From Botryotinia globosa (lineage: Eukaryota; Ascomycota; Leotiomycetes; Helotiales; Sclerotiniaceae), in assembly GCA_014898425.1 (NCBI GenBank), contig RCSZ01000003.1, positions 2,294,001 through 2,358,000 on the forward strand: DNA of 64,000 nucleotides, given 5' to 3'. The position numbers and the translations under genes are program-made. The notes under the pieces are model-generated. The model ran no database searches, was not told the DNA's origin, and saw nothing but the letters and a program-made list of their open reading frames with translations. This document shows, piece after piece, positions 12,961 through 24,796 of this stretch; within the stretch, counting starts at the first letter, position 1, and every line of letters starts with the position of its first letter.

Positions 12961-14677
12961 CACATCAAATACTTCCCCAACACCACCACAACCTCAAACC
13001 ATCCTCAATGAATTCAATCAGATCTCTCCCCCAACCAATCCCACCCCCTCCTCCATTCCCCTCTACCTCCTCTATCCAATCAATTCACCAATTCCACTCC
13101 ATCCCATCCCATCTCATCCCACCTATATCACCAACTCAACTCCCGCATCTCACGCTACCTACGCACTGCTACGCTACCTCAACTATCTAGGTACAGACAA
13201 CCATCCAACCTGCATTTGCCAACGCATGTAAGTGGGATTATGATCATTCAGCAACAAGCCAAGCTTATTTTTGTAGCGAATTTTTGTTTGTTAGTTAATA
13301 CTTTAGGTATGATGATGATGAGGATGTAATATCAATCTCTATCTACCTACTGCATATATACTCGAATACAATGATTTCATTGCCTTTAGTACTAGTACCA
13401 GTATCAGTATCATCAGTATGAGTGAGTATAAGTATCAATATCAATACTAATATTGAAATTCCATCAATAATACTACTCACTATACTTACTGATATCTAAT
13501 CAATAATATCTACACACACATATATGTATCTAAATATCTAAATATCATCCTCTACTTATCTACCTAGATATAGTTATATATATTACCAGACACCCAGATA
13601 GATATCTACTATCTACTATCCATCCCACCTCCAATCCATCCTATTCAATCCAATAATCACTACCCACCTGCCCGCGACCATCAACTACAATATTCACTAA
13701 TACTCCTCCTACTCACCACCCAACATCTAATAAAATCCTCCACAAACACAGCCACAGACCAACTCAACGCACGAGCCCCAAAACCACACATCGCATCGCA
13801 TCCATGGATTGTGTATATATGGATCCATATCATAATAGCATCCATAGCATAGCATAGCATAAACAACTCAATTTCATCAATTCATGCAGTATCATATGAC
13901 ATTACATTACATACATACATACATCCTATATCAACCCCCTCGAAAATATATCCCCTCTCAAAAGATTCTATAAAAAGTACATATATAAAAAAATAAAATC
14001 GATATCTATTAATATGTATGCGTGTCTTACTTGATAAGTTAGTTATTTGGGTATTGGATTCTTAAGGTATTGATATTTAATCGATTAATCATTGAGGTTT
14101 TATGAGTAGTATTTATTAATAGATTATTAAATATAGATAGAAAGAATACTATAAGAAAGAACTTCGATATCTCTCTCAATATATCGATTCATATATTAGA
14201 TATCTTACGAGTAGATATTGAATTGTTTAAAATTTTCAATGTTTTATTGGGGATTGGGGATTGGATTGAATAATCGAAGAATATATTTTGGGATTAGATA
14301 ATTGAAGATTGAAGATTGGATTTTGAAAGGGGGGAAGTGTTGGTGGATGGGAAGTGCTGGTGGATGAGATGAGATGAGATGTAATGAGATGAGATGAGAT
14401 ATAATATAATAAAAATCAAATGAGATGAGATGAGATGGAAAATATATAAAATATAAAAAAGAGATTTATATAATAATAATAATGATAATATCTATCTATC
14501 GAATTTATTTCTCAAGTATATCCAGTAGATATTAAAAATCTTAGATATTAATAAAATTAAAGATTCGAGATTCAAAACTCGATATTCAAAACTCGAGATT
14601 CAAAACTCGAGATTCAAAACTCGATATTCAAAACTCGAGATTTGAGACTTAAACTAATACTAATATTAATAGTACTA

Positions 14678-16712
14678 CGAAGGTCGCGGTTATTTTGGAA
14701 GAGATTATAGGCATTTTACAGGGTAGTACTCTGTATTATCCACTAAATAAAGTGAAATAAGAAAAATTAATAGTTCAGATATAGTATGTGCTTTTGAATC
14801 ATTTTTCATTGTTGTCAATATTGAAGATATAAAACTTTCTTTTTCTATAAAACTATATTACTATTCTATTATACTCTTGCTTTTATTATACTTTTTAAAC
14901 ATTCTTTTGAATACTCATTCTTTTCTTTTAGTTTAATAACTTTCTATATATACTTAGAGATTCTCTTAATCCATTTTTAAATACAATCTTGAGATATATC
15001 TTGTTAATATTATATCCATTGCTTTTTTAATTTTTTTTTGATATTGTTGTCTTTTTTTTAATAATTTCTATTTTCATTTATCATTATATAAATTTAATAA
15101 TATTAAGATCAGAAAAGTTTTTTGATTATAGTAATTTAAGAATTTTAAAAAGCTTGTATATTTCTTTTTGATAATGGGAAAAATATATAAGTGTATTATC
15201 TTTTATAATTATAATATTAAAATGTTTTTTTTGATATTCTTTTGCAAATAATAAAAGTAGAGGTTTTAAAATGATTTGCTAATATTAATACTAATTGATG
15301 CTTTCGATATTAAACTTATAAATATATACTCCTATAGTTTTTATATACTTTCATTTAGATTTTCAATTAAAGCAATTATATAATTCAATTCTTTCCATAT
15401 CTATTTTCAATTTTTATATTTCTTTATCAATATTATATTTTACAGCATTTCTAGCTTTTAGATTGATATTACTAATTGTCTTATTCTTTTTAAATTCCTC
15501 TTCCTATATATAACAAGGACTCTTCTTATTATACAAAAATATACCCCAAAATATAAACTCTTTTCTTCCCTTATATCTCCTCTTAATAATATAATGATAA
15601 TAAACTTCTAAAGGCTTTCTTCATATCTTCACTTTGCTTTTTATTGAAATTAGTTGTATATTAGTTTCGTTTGTGAATATAACCTTTTTTCAATTTTCTA
15701 GAATTCAATTTCGATATTTCCAAGTTTATTTATATTGTTATTCTTTATCAGATTTCTTCAATTCAAATTTAATAGTAAGTTTAGTTTAATAATAATCTTT
15801 ATTTTTTAAACATTTATATATACTTGAAGTATAAATCTTATTAATTTTAATAAGATTCAAGAGCTTATTAATCTTATTAATAATAATAATATAAAAGTAT
15901 TATTATATAATCAAATTTTGAATAATAATTTACTCAATAACATCCTTTATCTCTTTAATTATTTTCTTCTTTTTAGAATCCTAAACATATTTTTTTTATT
16001 CGATATATTCAAACTTTAATTTTTTATCTTGTTCTTTTATATAATCTCTTTCTACAACTAATTAATGAATTTTATAGATTTGAAAACAAAAAATCTTTAT
16101 AATTTCAATAATATTAAATAAAAGGATTCCAGTTTCAAAAAAAGCAAAAGATTAAAATCTAATACTAATATTTATATAAAAAGAATTTTTCGAAAAAAGA
16201 AAAGAAAAGAGAGTTTTCAAAGAAGATAAAATAAATATATATTGAAAGTATATAAGTTGAATAAAAAAAAAGAATTTAAAGAATCTATAGAAGATAAAGA
16301 TTTATTAAAAGTTTCAATAGAAATTTTAAATTCTAAAAAAGGATAAGATATAAAAAAGCTTGAATCAAAAGTATTAATATCATTATTCGAATAATACAAT
16401 ATAGTATAATTTAAATATACTTTTTTATATTATATATTAATAGAATTAATCTTTCTTATATAACAAAGTTTTATATTTTCATTCATTTTTTAAAATACCC
16501 TCAAAATTCCTTATTTTAATAATAATTTTCTATAAGCTCTATATATATATATAGCTGTTAGCTTATTATACTTTTATAGATCTATAAATCTATAAATACT
16601 CTGTAAACCATTATATTTTAATGGGTCAAAACCACATATCAATAAAAGTGGAATTTCAGGTTCGAACCCTGTAAAATGCCTATAATCTCTTCCAAAATGA
16701 CCGCGACCTCCG
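14678..16712. mobile_element. Degenerate pogo/Fot1-like DNA transposon
   Basis: A 2035-bp element bounded by inverted repeats of about 46 bp: 14678-14723 and the reverse complement of 16667-16712. The arms match at all but two positions, in the first ~20 bp (CGAAGGTCGCGGTTATTTTG versus CGGAGGTCGCGGTCATTTTG). Both differences are C-to-T/G-to-A type, as RIP produces. A TA dinucleotide flanks each end (14676-14677 and 16713-16714), the target-site duplication of Tc1/mariner/pogo elements. Size and architecture fit the Fot1-like elements of fungi. The interior is extremely AT-rich with no intact transposase, so the element is dead. Superfamily assignment rests on the TA duplication, TIR length and size only. 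Confidence 0.75.
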
Positions 16713-17172
16713 TAATGCTAGCATTAATACTAGTACTAATAATGAATATAAGAAGAAGGGGGGAGGAGGAGAAGGAATATTATTAACATTTATTACTTTT
16801 ATTTGATTGTACGGAGTAGGTAGTTGGATGTTATTATTATAAGTCAATGAATGAATGAATGAATGATTCTATAAAAAGGAGGGAAGTGAAGCGAGGGGGA
16901 AAGTAAAGAAGTGAAGAAGTAAAGAAGTAAAGAAAGTGAAGAATAACAAGAATGAAAAAAGAAGCGAGAAAAGAATAGAAAGTGATGTAATATAAAGTGA
17001 AGTAAAGAAAGAAAGTACTAGATAATGTAATATCATATATATCAAAAAGTCTTTCTAGAAATCTAGATAGATATCTATATATCTATATATGTTTATAATG
17101 TAATCTTACTAATTCAGTTGAGCATGATATATGATATCTCGAGTGAGTTATAATAGATATATCGAGTTATGG

Positions 17173-17229
17173 TTTTCGATTTTCGATTTTCGATTTTCGA
17201 TTTTCGATTTTCGATTTTCGATTTTCGAT
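17173..17229. repeat. (TTTTCGA)n array
   Basis: Eight perfect copies of the 7-bp unit TTTTCGA in tandem. The unit keeps one CpG per copy inside an AT-rich setting. Confidence 0.9.
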
Positions 17230-17310
17230 TTCTGAATATCTATATAGTTAGTTATATGGTTAGATGATTAAATAGATAGATAGGTAGGTCAGGAGATTGT
17301 ATCTTTTACA

Positions 17311-17430
17311 AATAGAAATAGAAATAGAAATAGAAATAGAAATAGAAATAGAAATAGAAATAGAAATAGAAATAGAAATAGAAATAGAAATAGAAATAGA
17401 AATAGAAATAGAAATAGAAATAGAAATAGA
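17311..17430. repeat. (GAAATA)n hexanucleotide array
   Basis: About 20 perfect copies of a 6-bp purine-rich unit. Read in frame it gives a Glu-Ile dipeptide run, but nothing suggests that it is translated. Confidence 0.95.
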
Positions 17431-19159
17431 ATGTTTTTATATAGTTATAATTATGATTATAATGATATATCTATTTAGTATTGAGGATAGATTATCATTT
17501 ATTTGATATTAGGATGTTGAAATATTGAAATATTAGAATAATATAACCTACGTATATTAAAAAACCTCAAGCTTTCAAGTCTTCTTCGACGGTCCTCGAA
17601 TAGATATATATTATATTACAATAGTAATCTTCACCCTCATCTCCCTTCTCATCTTCATTCCCCTCTTTCCTCCTCTTCTCTTCTCTTCTCTCCTCCTCCA
17701 TCTTCTCATCTTCATCAAACTCTATTTTTATTTTTATTCTATTACTTTTCTCTTCTCATTTATAAATACGGAGATAGAATATTCAGTATTTCGTATTTAG
17801 TATCTTATCTTGTTTTTGTTATCTTTAAATAATCCTCTATTCTCCCTTCAACCTTCCCACACCACAATCACCACCTATATAACCATTCAAATCCTCATTC
17901 AAACTTCCCTACATCAAACAATAAATCCTATCCCTCAAACTCCCCCTCCTTCCCCTCTCATCCCATTTTAAAATCCCAGACATATCATATCACATTATCT
18001 TTTTAAAAATATCTATCTTGAATTATATTTCCTTTCCTCTGCCCTTCCTCTTCCTTTTCCTACTACTGTCATTTCACTTCCCTTTTACTTCCTCCTTCTC
18101 TCATTCATTTTCCTTTTACTTTCATTTTTATATCTCCTTTAAATACATTACATCTCCTTTAAACATATCTCCTCCAAACACATCTCCAAACATATCACAT
18201 CCCCTCCAAATACATCTTTTTTAAACACCTTCTCCAGCCACATTCCATCTCCCCAAACACATCCCCTTCTATGAAAATCTCCTTTACATTTCTTATTTTC
18301 ATATCTCTAAACACATCTTCTCCAAACACATTCTATCTCCTTCTTCAACCCATCCCCTCCCCTCTAAAAATATTCTTTCTCCTGCCCTATAAACCCCTAG
18401 CACTCTTCATTCCCATCCCACGATTCCTCAATCCCATAATCCAACAATCTCTCTATCCTACAATACTACAACACCACAGTAACAATAACATTACATAACA
18501 CTACCACAATAGCAACAACATCATATCACACTACACACCACTTAATCCTCACAGTATACACTAGCTAACATCCTATTCGATAATTAACAATATATGATAT
18601 GATAGGATGTGTTCTTGGGGTTCAAGGTAAAGAGATGAGATTGAGCGAGGGCCTGGGGAGAAGAACATATGATACTATACAACTTTTGCTTCAGAGTATT
18701 GAAAGTTAGGCTTTTATAATAGTGAAAAATCTAGTCAATTTAAGCTTAAGAACGAATTAAATATAGATAATAAGAGTTGAATTTAAGTCAATCAATTTAT
18801 ACAAACTAAATTTAACCTAAATAAAACTACTTAATTTTTCCAAATTTTTTATAGAATATCCTAGATGTATATAATTTATAATAAAATTCTTATATTTTCT
18901 ATATTTATAAATAAAATTAATTTATATTATATATTATAAATATTAAGATATATAATTGAGAATAAGTTATATTCTAATCTTACTTTTATAGGAAGTAATC
19001 TTACATATAGAAAATAGAATATATAAACTTAGAAAAAGAAATTTATATAAAGAAAATAAATAATGATTCAATATCAATTTAATCCTATATACTTTTTATA
19101 TATACACCCTCTTACTAGGTCAACCCAACGATAGAATTATACTATAAGTCGAATACCCC

Positions 19160-19935
19160 ACTTTCGGGCCACCCTTTTACACCAAAAATCACTTTTTTAA
19201 TCTATTAATGTTCCTATCAATATTGAATATAATTTAATAAAACTTTAAATCTATATAATTTGAATCATTCTAAATCTATTCTAAGATTTTTAGATTTTTA
19301 GGATTTTTGTGGATCGATTTCTGAAGCTTCAAAATATCGATTTTAATTTATATAGAAATCACATACAAATTTGAAATTTTATAAAATCTATAATAACTTT
19401 TAAAGAAAAATAGTTAAAAATAATTATATATATATATAAATTTATAAGATATTCCATTCAAAAAATCTTAAAAAAATAATAAATTCCTTATAAATAAATA
19501 TTTAAAGGGGTACTCTTAAAATTGCAGGGATTATTTATATTACTCTTAACTCACTATATACTATATCTCTATATTTATTCATTTTTTAATTTTTTTAATT
19601 TTTTTTAAATTTCTATATAGATTTGGATTTGAATTTCTCAAAAAGATATACAATTCTTTTTTCATAATTGTTGTTCAAAAGTTACTAAAGATTTTATAAA
19701 AATTTAAATTTGTATGTAATTTATATGTAAATTAAAAATCGATATTTTGAAACCTTAGAAATCGATCCAAAAAAATCCAAAAATTCTAAAAATTCTAATA
19801 TAAGCTTAAAATAACTTAAATTATATAAATATAAATTTTTATTAAACTGTATTCAATATTGATAGAGATATTGATAGGCCAAAAAAGTGATTTTTGGTGT
19901 AAAAAGATGGCCCAAAAGAGGGGTGGCCCGAAAGT
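19160..19935. mobile_element. Fold-back/MITE-like element with ~245-bp arms
   Basis: The left arm (19160 to ~19403) and the reverse complement of the right arm (~19677-19935) align over their whole length, both starting ACTTTCGGGCCACCC. Shared landmarks in the same order are ACACCAAAAATCACTTTTTT, ATCAATATTGAATA, GGATCGATTTCT and TTCAAAATATCGATTTT. The right arm has one ~15-bp insertion near its end. The spacer is about 270 bp. There is no reading frame, and the many C/T and G/A differences between arms fit RIP. No clear target duplication was found, so the superfamily is open. Confidence 0.75.
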
Positions 19936-19947
19936 ATAGCAATCATA

Positions 19948-20399
19948 CACTTCTATTTGGTCGATCTCAAAAATACACCCAAATACACCATTTTATTACT
20001 TTTTAGAAATTAGATTATTATTCTTTTGAATAGTTTTTTTTCGAATAAATTTAATTATTTAATTATTTATATATAAATGATATTTATGATAAGATTTTCC
20101 TTTTTTTTAAAGAATTAATAAACATAATATATATTTTTAAAATTTTCTTATCAAAAAGTTCTTAAGAATTCGCTTATTTTAACTGTAATTTCTAATATAT
20201 TAGAATTTTAAAACTTTAAATGAATATTATATAATATATAAAATTTCTAAAAATAAAATAAATAATTTTTATTAAAGATAATATAAAAAGAAATAAATTG
20301 ATATAATTATTTCAAAAATAAATATATAATTTTGTTTAAAACTAGATATATTTAAATGATGAGTTTTGGTGCAAAATGACTGTCGACTAAATAGAAGTG
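19948..20399. mobile_element. Second small inverted-repeat element
   Basis: The terminal ~46 bp are inverted repeats. The left end reads CACTTCTATTTGGTCGA from 19948, and the right end reads CACTTCTATTTAGTCGA on the opposite strand from 20399. The next ~29 bp match at about 60% without gaps and end in CATTT in both arms. The element is ~450 bp, AT-rich, non-coding, and sits directly beside the fold-back element. Confidence 0.5.
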
Positions 20400-20791
20400 C
20401 CCTAGTACTGTAGGATGGTTGACTGAAATGAGTTCATTTTATTTACAATGATTTTTTATATACTTTCATTTCATTATATTTTATTATAAATCAATTTTAT
20501 AATTTTATAATTTAAATTTTTTATAATTTTAAATTTTATTATATATGTATTAATTATCAAGATATCTCTTAATTAGTAAGATATTAGTACGTAATTTAGT
20601 AAACTTATTATAGAGCTTTACACAGAAGAGCGATATAAATAATATCTCAGTTTTAAAAAGTATGCGACGAATAGACTTTTATTCCTTTCATTTTTCTCCT
20701 ACCTACCTAGTATATATTCCCATCACGTTATATCATATATACATCCCATCCACGCCATAACCCTCCCCATCATCTCCTCTCACAACCCTTA

Positions 20792-21958
20792 CTAATTAAA
20801 AACCACCGTCTTATGACCATTCAACAAAACCCTTCTCTCGGTAACCCACTTCACCGCCGTGGCTAAAACATTACTCTCCACATTACTTCCCTCGACCGTC
20901 AACTCCTTGGGACTCAATCCATGACCGACCCTCACAACATTCTGCTCAATAATCGGACCCTCATCCAAATCGCTCGTGACAAAATGTGCCGTGGCTCCAA
21001 TAATCTTGACACCGCGATCATACGCCTGATGATATGGTTTCGCGCCCTTAAACGACGGCAGGAAAGAATGATGGATATTGATAATCTTCCCGCTCATCGC
21101 CGTGCAGAGCGTCGGACTCAAAACCTGCATGTATCGCGCTAGAACTATCAAATCGATATTGTTCTCCTTGACCAATTCCAAGATTTTGCCCTCCTGCTCT
21201 GCTTTGGTCGCAGCGGTCACAGGGAGATGGTGAAAGGGAATCTTGTAGGTATTGGCCAGGGGTTCGAAATCCGGATGATTGGATACGATAAGTGGGACTT
21301 CGATGCCCAATTGTTGGATACTCTGACGGAAAAGTAAATCATTAAGACAATGACCGATTTTCGAAACCATGATGAGAACACGAGGTTTGGTCGCCAGAGA
21401 AGAGAGTTGGAAATCCATACTCATTTCCTGAGCGATGGTTTCGAAAGCACCTTTTAATTCCTCAAGACTCAGTTTCGTGGCTGGGGCATCCGAGGTGGAT
21501 GATGCAGGAGGACCAAAATGCACTCTCATGAAGAAGCGGAGGGAAGTCGGATCTCCATATTGTTGCGAATCAACAATGTTGAGATTGTGCTGGGAGAGGA
21601 ATCCCGTGACTGCGTGGACGATACCTGGACGGTCGGGACAGGAAAGAGTAAGGATGTATTCATCTGCTTTAACCATCTTGACTGATTTCTTCGTGGAAGC
21701 TTTTGCGAAAGACAATTGAGAAGAACTTGAGAAACTTCGAACAGAAGGTTGAGTGAGAGGTTGATAGTGTCTGGAGATTGAGACCAGATGGCGATGTGGT
21801 GGAGGGGTGAAATTTTTTAAAGGCTCGGTTGTGGTGGAAGAAAGGGAGAAGACCCTTGCTTGGGAGATGACTTCGCGAGTGGAGCAAATAGATCGAATTG
21901 AGTGTACGGATATAGTATTCAACAATAAAGTCGACTTGGTAGACAACCTGCTCGCCAT
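20792..21958 (-). CDS. Formyltetrahydrofolate deformylase
   Basis: Single-exon gene, 388 residues. It belongs to the PurU family, which hydrolyses 10-formyl-THF to THF and formate and so balances one-carbon pools. An ACT domain (about 97-180, opening YILTLSCPDRPGIVHAVTGF) is followed by a formyltransferase-fold hydrolase domain (about 190-385). The expected catalytic triad is visible: N294 and H296 in KIINIHHSFLPSF, and D332 in SDLDEGPI. The first 94 residues are Ser/Arg-rich and nearly free of acidic residues, as in a mitochondrial presequence. Met95 (MVKADEY) lines up with the usual start of shorter PurU proteins. The first ATG has a poor context (T at -3), while Met95 has A at -3 and G at +4, so both forms may be made. 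Family call is secure; dual targeting is inference. Confidence 0.93.
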   Translation of the reverse strand: MASRLSTKSTLLLNTISVHSIRSICSTREVISQARVFSLSSTTTEPLKNFTPPPHRHLVSISRHYQPLTQPSVRSFSSSSQLSFAKASTKKSVKMVKADEYILTLSCPDRPGIVHAVTGFLSQHNLNIVDSQQYGDPTSLRFFMRVHFGPPASSTSDAPATKLSLEELKGAFETIAQEMSMDFQLSSLATKPRVLIMVSKIGHCLNDLLFRQSIQQLGIEVPLIVSNHPDFEPLANTYKIPFHHLPVTAATKAEQEGKILELVKENNIDLIVLARYMQVLSPTLCTAMSGKIINIHHSFLPSFKGAKPYHQAYDRGVKIIGATAHFVTSDLDEGPIIEQNVVRVGHGLSPKELTVEGSNVESNVLATAVKWVTERRVLLNGHKTVVFN

Positions 21959-22646
21959 TAAAATATATTCAATCTTTCTCCAAGCCGATGACTCTTTTTG
22001 ACCAATTTTATGCTCACTACCATTAGTGGGTCTTGGGGGAAGTTTGTAGTCATAGCGACACGTGATTCCTTTATCCGGCGATGATTCGGAGAAATCGTTT
22101 AATAAAGCGGGAGTGAGAGTACGAGCACCTTAGTAAGCATGAGGCACGTCGAGGCATGATATGTCACGGGTATGCAACTTTATAGAGTTTGGGGAATTTG
22201 ATATTTCGGGGCGGAGAAGGTTTACTTTACTTGTAGAGATAAGATGGGGTCCAACCGTTAAGCTACAACATTGGTTCTTGTAAGATTTTGAGGATTGATC
22301 ATTAATTGGTACTGGTGTCCGATATCTACTTATTAGATATGTATGCGCATTGTCCTTTCGAATATACAAGTTTGCTTGGCATAAATCTATGTATTAAGAA
22401 GCACAAGGCTCAATACCAACACAGCAACCTACTTGATATCGCTTTCTATTTCTGTTCCTGTACACATTCTATTCTGTTCAATTCCAGTACCCATTACTCG
22501 TCTAGGTCATGTCATATTGTGATATCGGTATCTTGTTCTGAGTTGATACTCATTCCGATATTGACCGCAACATCTAATCATTGTCTTTCTATTATCCAAC
22601 TCGCTCTTCTAAAATCATACAGACTGCGTTCAATATCTTCAATGCG
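21959..22646. other. Intergenic between deformylase and F-box genes
   Basis: 688 bp containing the deformylase promoter and the 3' flank of the F-box gene, both on the minus strand. Short open frames here show no recognisable product. No repeat or RNA gene was seen. Confidence 0.5.
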
Positions 22647-24251
22647 TCATGCGCCCATTCCATAACTCTTTACCCTACTCCAAAAGAAAGCTTTATCGTT
22701 CCTCAATGTGAACTCTCCCCAGTCATCCGTCAGGCGGTTATAATTCCAGAATCCGTTCCAAGCCAACTTGTTATTTTTGACCGTTTTCCCTGCACTTGTC
22801 ATTTTCAATTCCATTCTATAGAAATACTTTTCATGCACTCCTTCTGTTTCCACATATAATGTACCCTCTGACCCTCCAACTTTAGAAGATGGTTCAGCAT
22901 CTACATCTGGCGAAGGAGAATCATTGATAGAGGATAGGCGCCAACGTCCACGACGAGCGTCGCTCATTACAGAAGAAGGGAGATGGGAAGATTGGGTTCT
23001 CCTGTGATATTCAAGTAGTTCCTTTGTCAAATGGTGAACGACTTCGCTAGGTTCGGTGGTGGTTAAAAGAGAGATTAATGTTCCATCACGATAGAAACGA
23101 AGGTAGCGGTAATAGGTAACAATGTGTACTGGAGAATTCCAAGCTACCGCTGAAGGCGAGGCTTGCCCAGGTCGAATATAGTTCACGGTGCTTATATAGC
23201 AGCCATTGAAACGAATGCGGGGACGTAAGCGGAACATTTGTTTCCAGGATGAAGAATAAGTTGATTGGAGTAGAGAATGGGTGATGGTATCGTTACTGAG
23301 AGGCATTGGGGGAATAGACTCTTCACCTGAATCTTCTGAGGGCAAGAGTAATTCAGGCTCGATTTCAAGAAGCTCTCCTGTGACTTCTGTTTGCCATTGG
23401 TAATGCATTGCTTCGAATCCGAATTCTGAGCCAAGACATATCCTTTTCCAGATTTGTTCTCCCGTCGATACAAGATATGCCATGCGTTTGCATACTTGTG
23501 GGATTCGTGCAAGGTCAGCCACATCCCTAATTGCTACTTCTTTGAATATCTGTAATAGAATTTCATCAGGTACATCTGCAATTGGACATGGAGGAGCCGG
23601 TGTCCCTTCAATTTCTGGTGGCGACGGTTCAATTGATAGATCCGAAAAACTTTCTATCAATTGTTTAATAGTTTGTGGAGGCCCATCTGGTGAGTGGTGT
23701 GCGGTATTGGGTACTGTGGCAGGTGCATTGGATGGATTTGTGTTTGTAGGTTTCGGTGGGAAGGCAGATGGTGGGAAATATTTGTTCTTGTATTTTCGAT
23801 CAACTTGATCATCAAGCTTATGATAATCAGCAAAAGTCTTGTAGGTTTACTTCATCTGGACCAAACTTACCCGAAATGCTTTGCGGTAGAGATCAAGACT
23901 GTCTCCTAAACTACCTTGACCTTCTCTCTCTACCGCTTTTTCATAGTGTTCCAAAGCTGATTGTGGCTCACTATTGCTATTCTTCTTACCGTATGGATAG
24001 AATTCATCTTCTTCTCCTGCACCAACGGCGCCACTTGGTCCGTCAAAGTGTAATGTTTGAGGCTCAACGATATCCTCATCTCCAGTTTTAGTCTTCTCGT
24101 GAACATGTTTTGTCCGCGGAGCTCTTTGTGGCACGTTAGATGGCCCAGCCGCTTGGGATGGAGGATATGCCTGGGCAACATTTGACCGTCTAGTCACTTC
24201 TTCCTGCCATTGCTTGCGGAATATTTCCAATTCGGGATTCGAGTCTTCCAT
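22647..24251 (-). CDS. F-box protein, FBXO9/Hrt3/Pof7 type
   Basis: Substrate-receptor subunit of an SCF ubiquitin ligase. Two exons, 24251-23871 and 23816-22647, joined across a 54-bp intron (GTAAGT...AAG), give 516 residues. The start ATG (MEDSNPELEIFRKQW) is the first in frame. Residues ~95-127 resemble the TPR-like helix that precedes the F-box in FBXO9 (SALEHYEKAVEREG, SLDLYRKAFR). The F-box itself is at ~206-255 (VPDEILLQIFKEVAIRDVAD, then QVCKRMAYL and EQIWKRIC). The C-terminal half carries family features: RPRIRFNGCYIS, a YYRYLRFYRDG segment, and a closing WNGFWNY...DDWGEFTLRND. This domain order is that of human FBXO9, yeast Hrt3 and fission yeast Pof7. It is divergent from the carrier gene at 24797. 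Confidence 0.88.
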
Positions 24252-24796
24252 ATTGTACAATTTAGAATGATAGATAGGTATATGATTTTTTGGAGAGAGT
24301 AATAAGTGAAATAGATAGATACGTAGTAGGGAAAGATCTTGCTATTCAGCATATATTAGTATGAGATGAAGTAAATACCTACGATACCTAGTTACCTACA
24401 GTAGTAATTCTTCGGTCTGACGCGACGCTATCTATCGCCGCTATCTATCGCCGCTATCTATCGCCGCTGACATAATTACCACCCCTCTTATCGCCGCAAG
24501 ATCCGTTATCGCTCCCAATTTTTTCTTTAATCAGTGGAGAATTCAAAGATCGAAAACTTATTATTAATCTATTCAATTCCACAGTTCTAGAGTAAAACTT
24601 AATAGGTATTCAAATTCAATTTACATCATGATGATCAGTAGAATTTAAGCCATTATTCCCCTCTCTTTGAAGTTATACAAATACAACAACCACAGACGAT
24701 GCAACGACGTTAATAATTGATTTTCTTCTTCAATTCTATTCTATTGCTCAAGATTACTCGTCAATTCGACGTCATTCCACTCAAACAAAATCTTTT
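24252..24796. promoter_or_regulatory. Divergent promoter, F-box gene / mitochondrial carrier
   Basis: 545 bp separate two head-to-head genes and must hold both promoters. At 24426-24469 lies a tandem repeat of a ~14-bp unit (CGCTATCTATCGC), about three copies. The core TATCGCCGC recurs at 24489-24498 and, in part, at 24506-24513. Each unit contains GATAG on the minus strand, the core bound by GATA factors. Whether it acts is unknown. Confidence 0.45.

Larger units (their letters stand above)
10308..14677. other. Long intergenic region of simple repeats
   Basis: No gene supported. The first ~300 bp are the 5' flank of the Msb1-like gene. Beyond that lie short tandem arrays: GAATGAGT-like (10600-10730), GTGGTGTTGT (10738-10780), GAGTTGAGTC (10780-10820), GAGAAA (10870-10900), AAAGC (10950-10982), AATCC (11272-11300), CTGTCTAT (12090-12390), TA/CA (12765-12960), GAGAT (14365-14435) and an ACTCGA/ATTCAAA array (14560-14645). 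A 16-bp repeat is entered separately. No long reading frame exists. Confidence 0.6.
16713..18699. other. Intergenic, microsatellite-rich
   Basis: No gene supported. The sequence includes GAAGTAAA-type purine repeats (16890-16940), two clean arrays (separate entries) and a long pyrimidine-rich stretch at 17620-18430. Open frames in the latter (for example 18018-18224) are Phe/Ser/Pro-rich products of base composition. Confidence 0.55.
18700..20660. other. AT-rich RIP-like region with fold-back elements
   Basis: About 2 kb of very AT-rich sequence without coding potential. It encloses two inverted-repeat elements (separate entries). The segment 18700-19159 left of them is equally AT-rich and shows no structure that I can delimit. 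Confidence 0.6.

Noticed and set aside
12685..12963. Tyr/Ile/Cys/Val-rich minus-strand frames
   Set aside because: Produced by the TA/CA microsatellite.
19110..20431. One larger transposon enclosing both fold-back elements
   Set aside because: Outer flanks share only about 11 of 18 bases in inverted orientation, too little to call ends.
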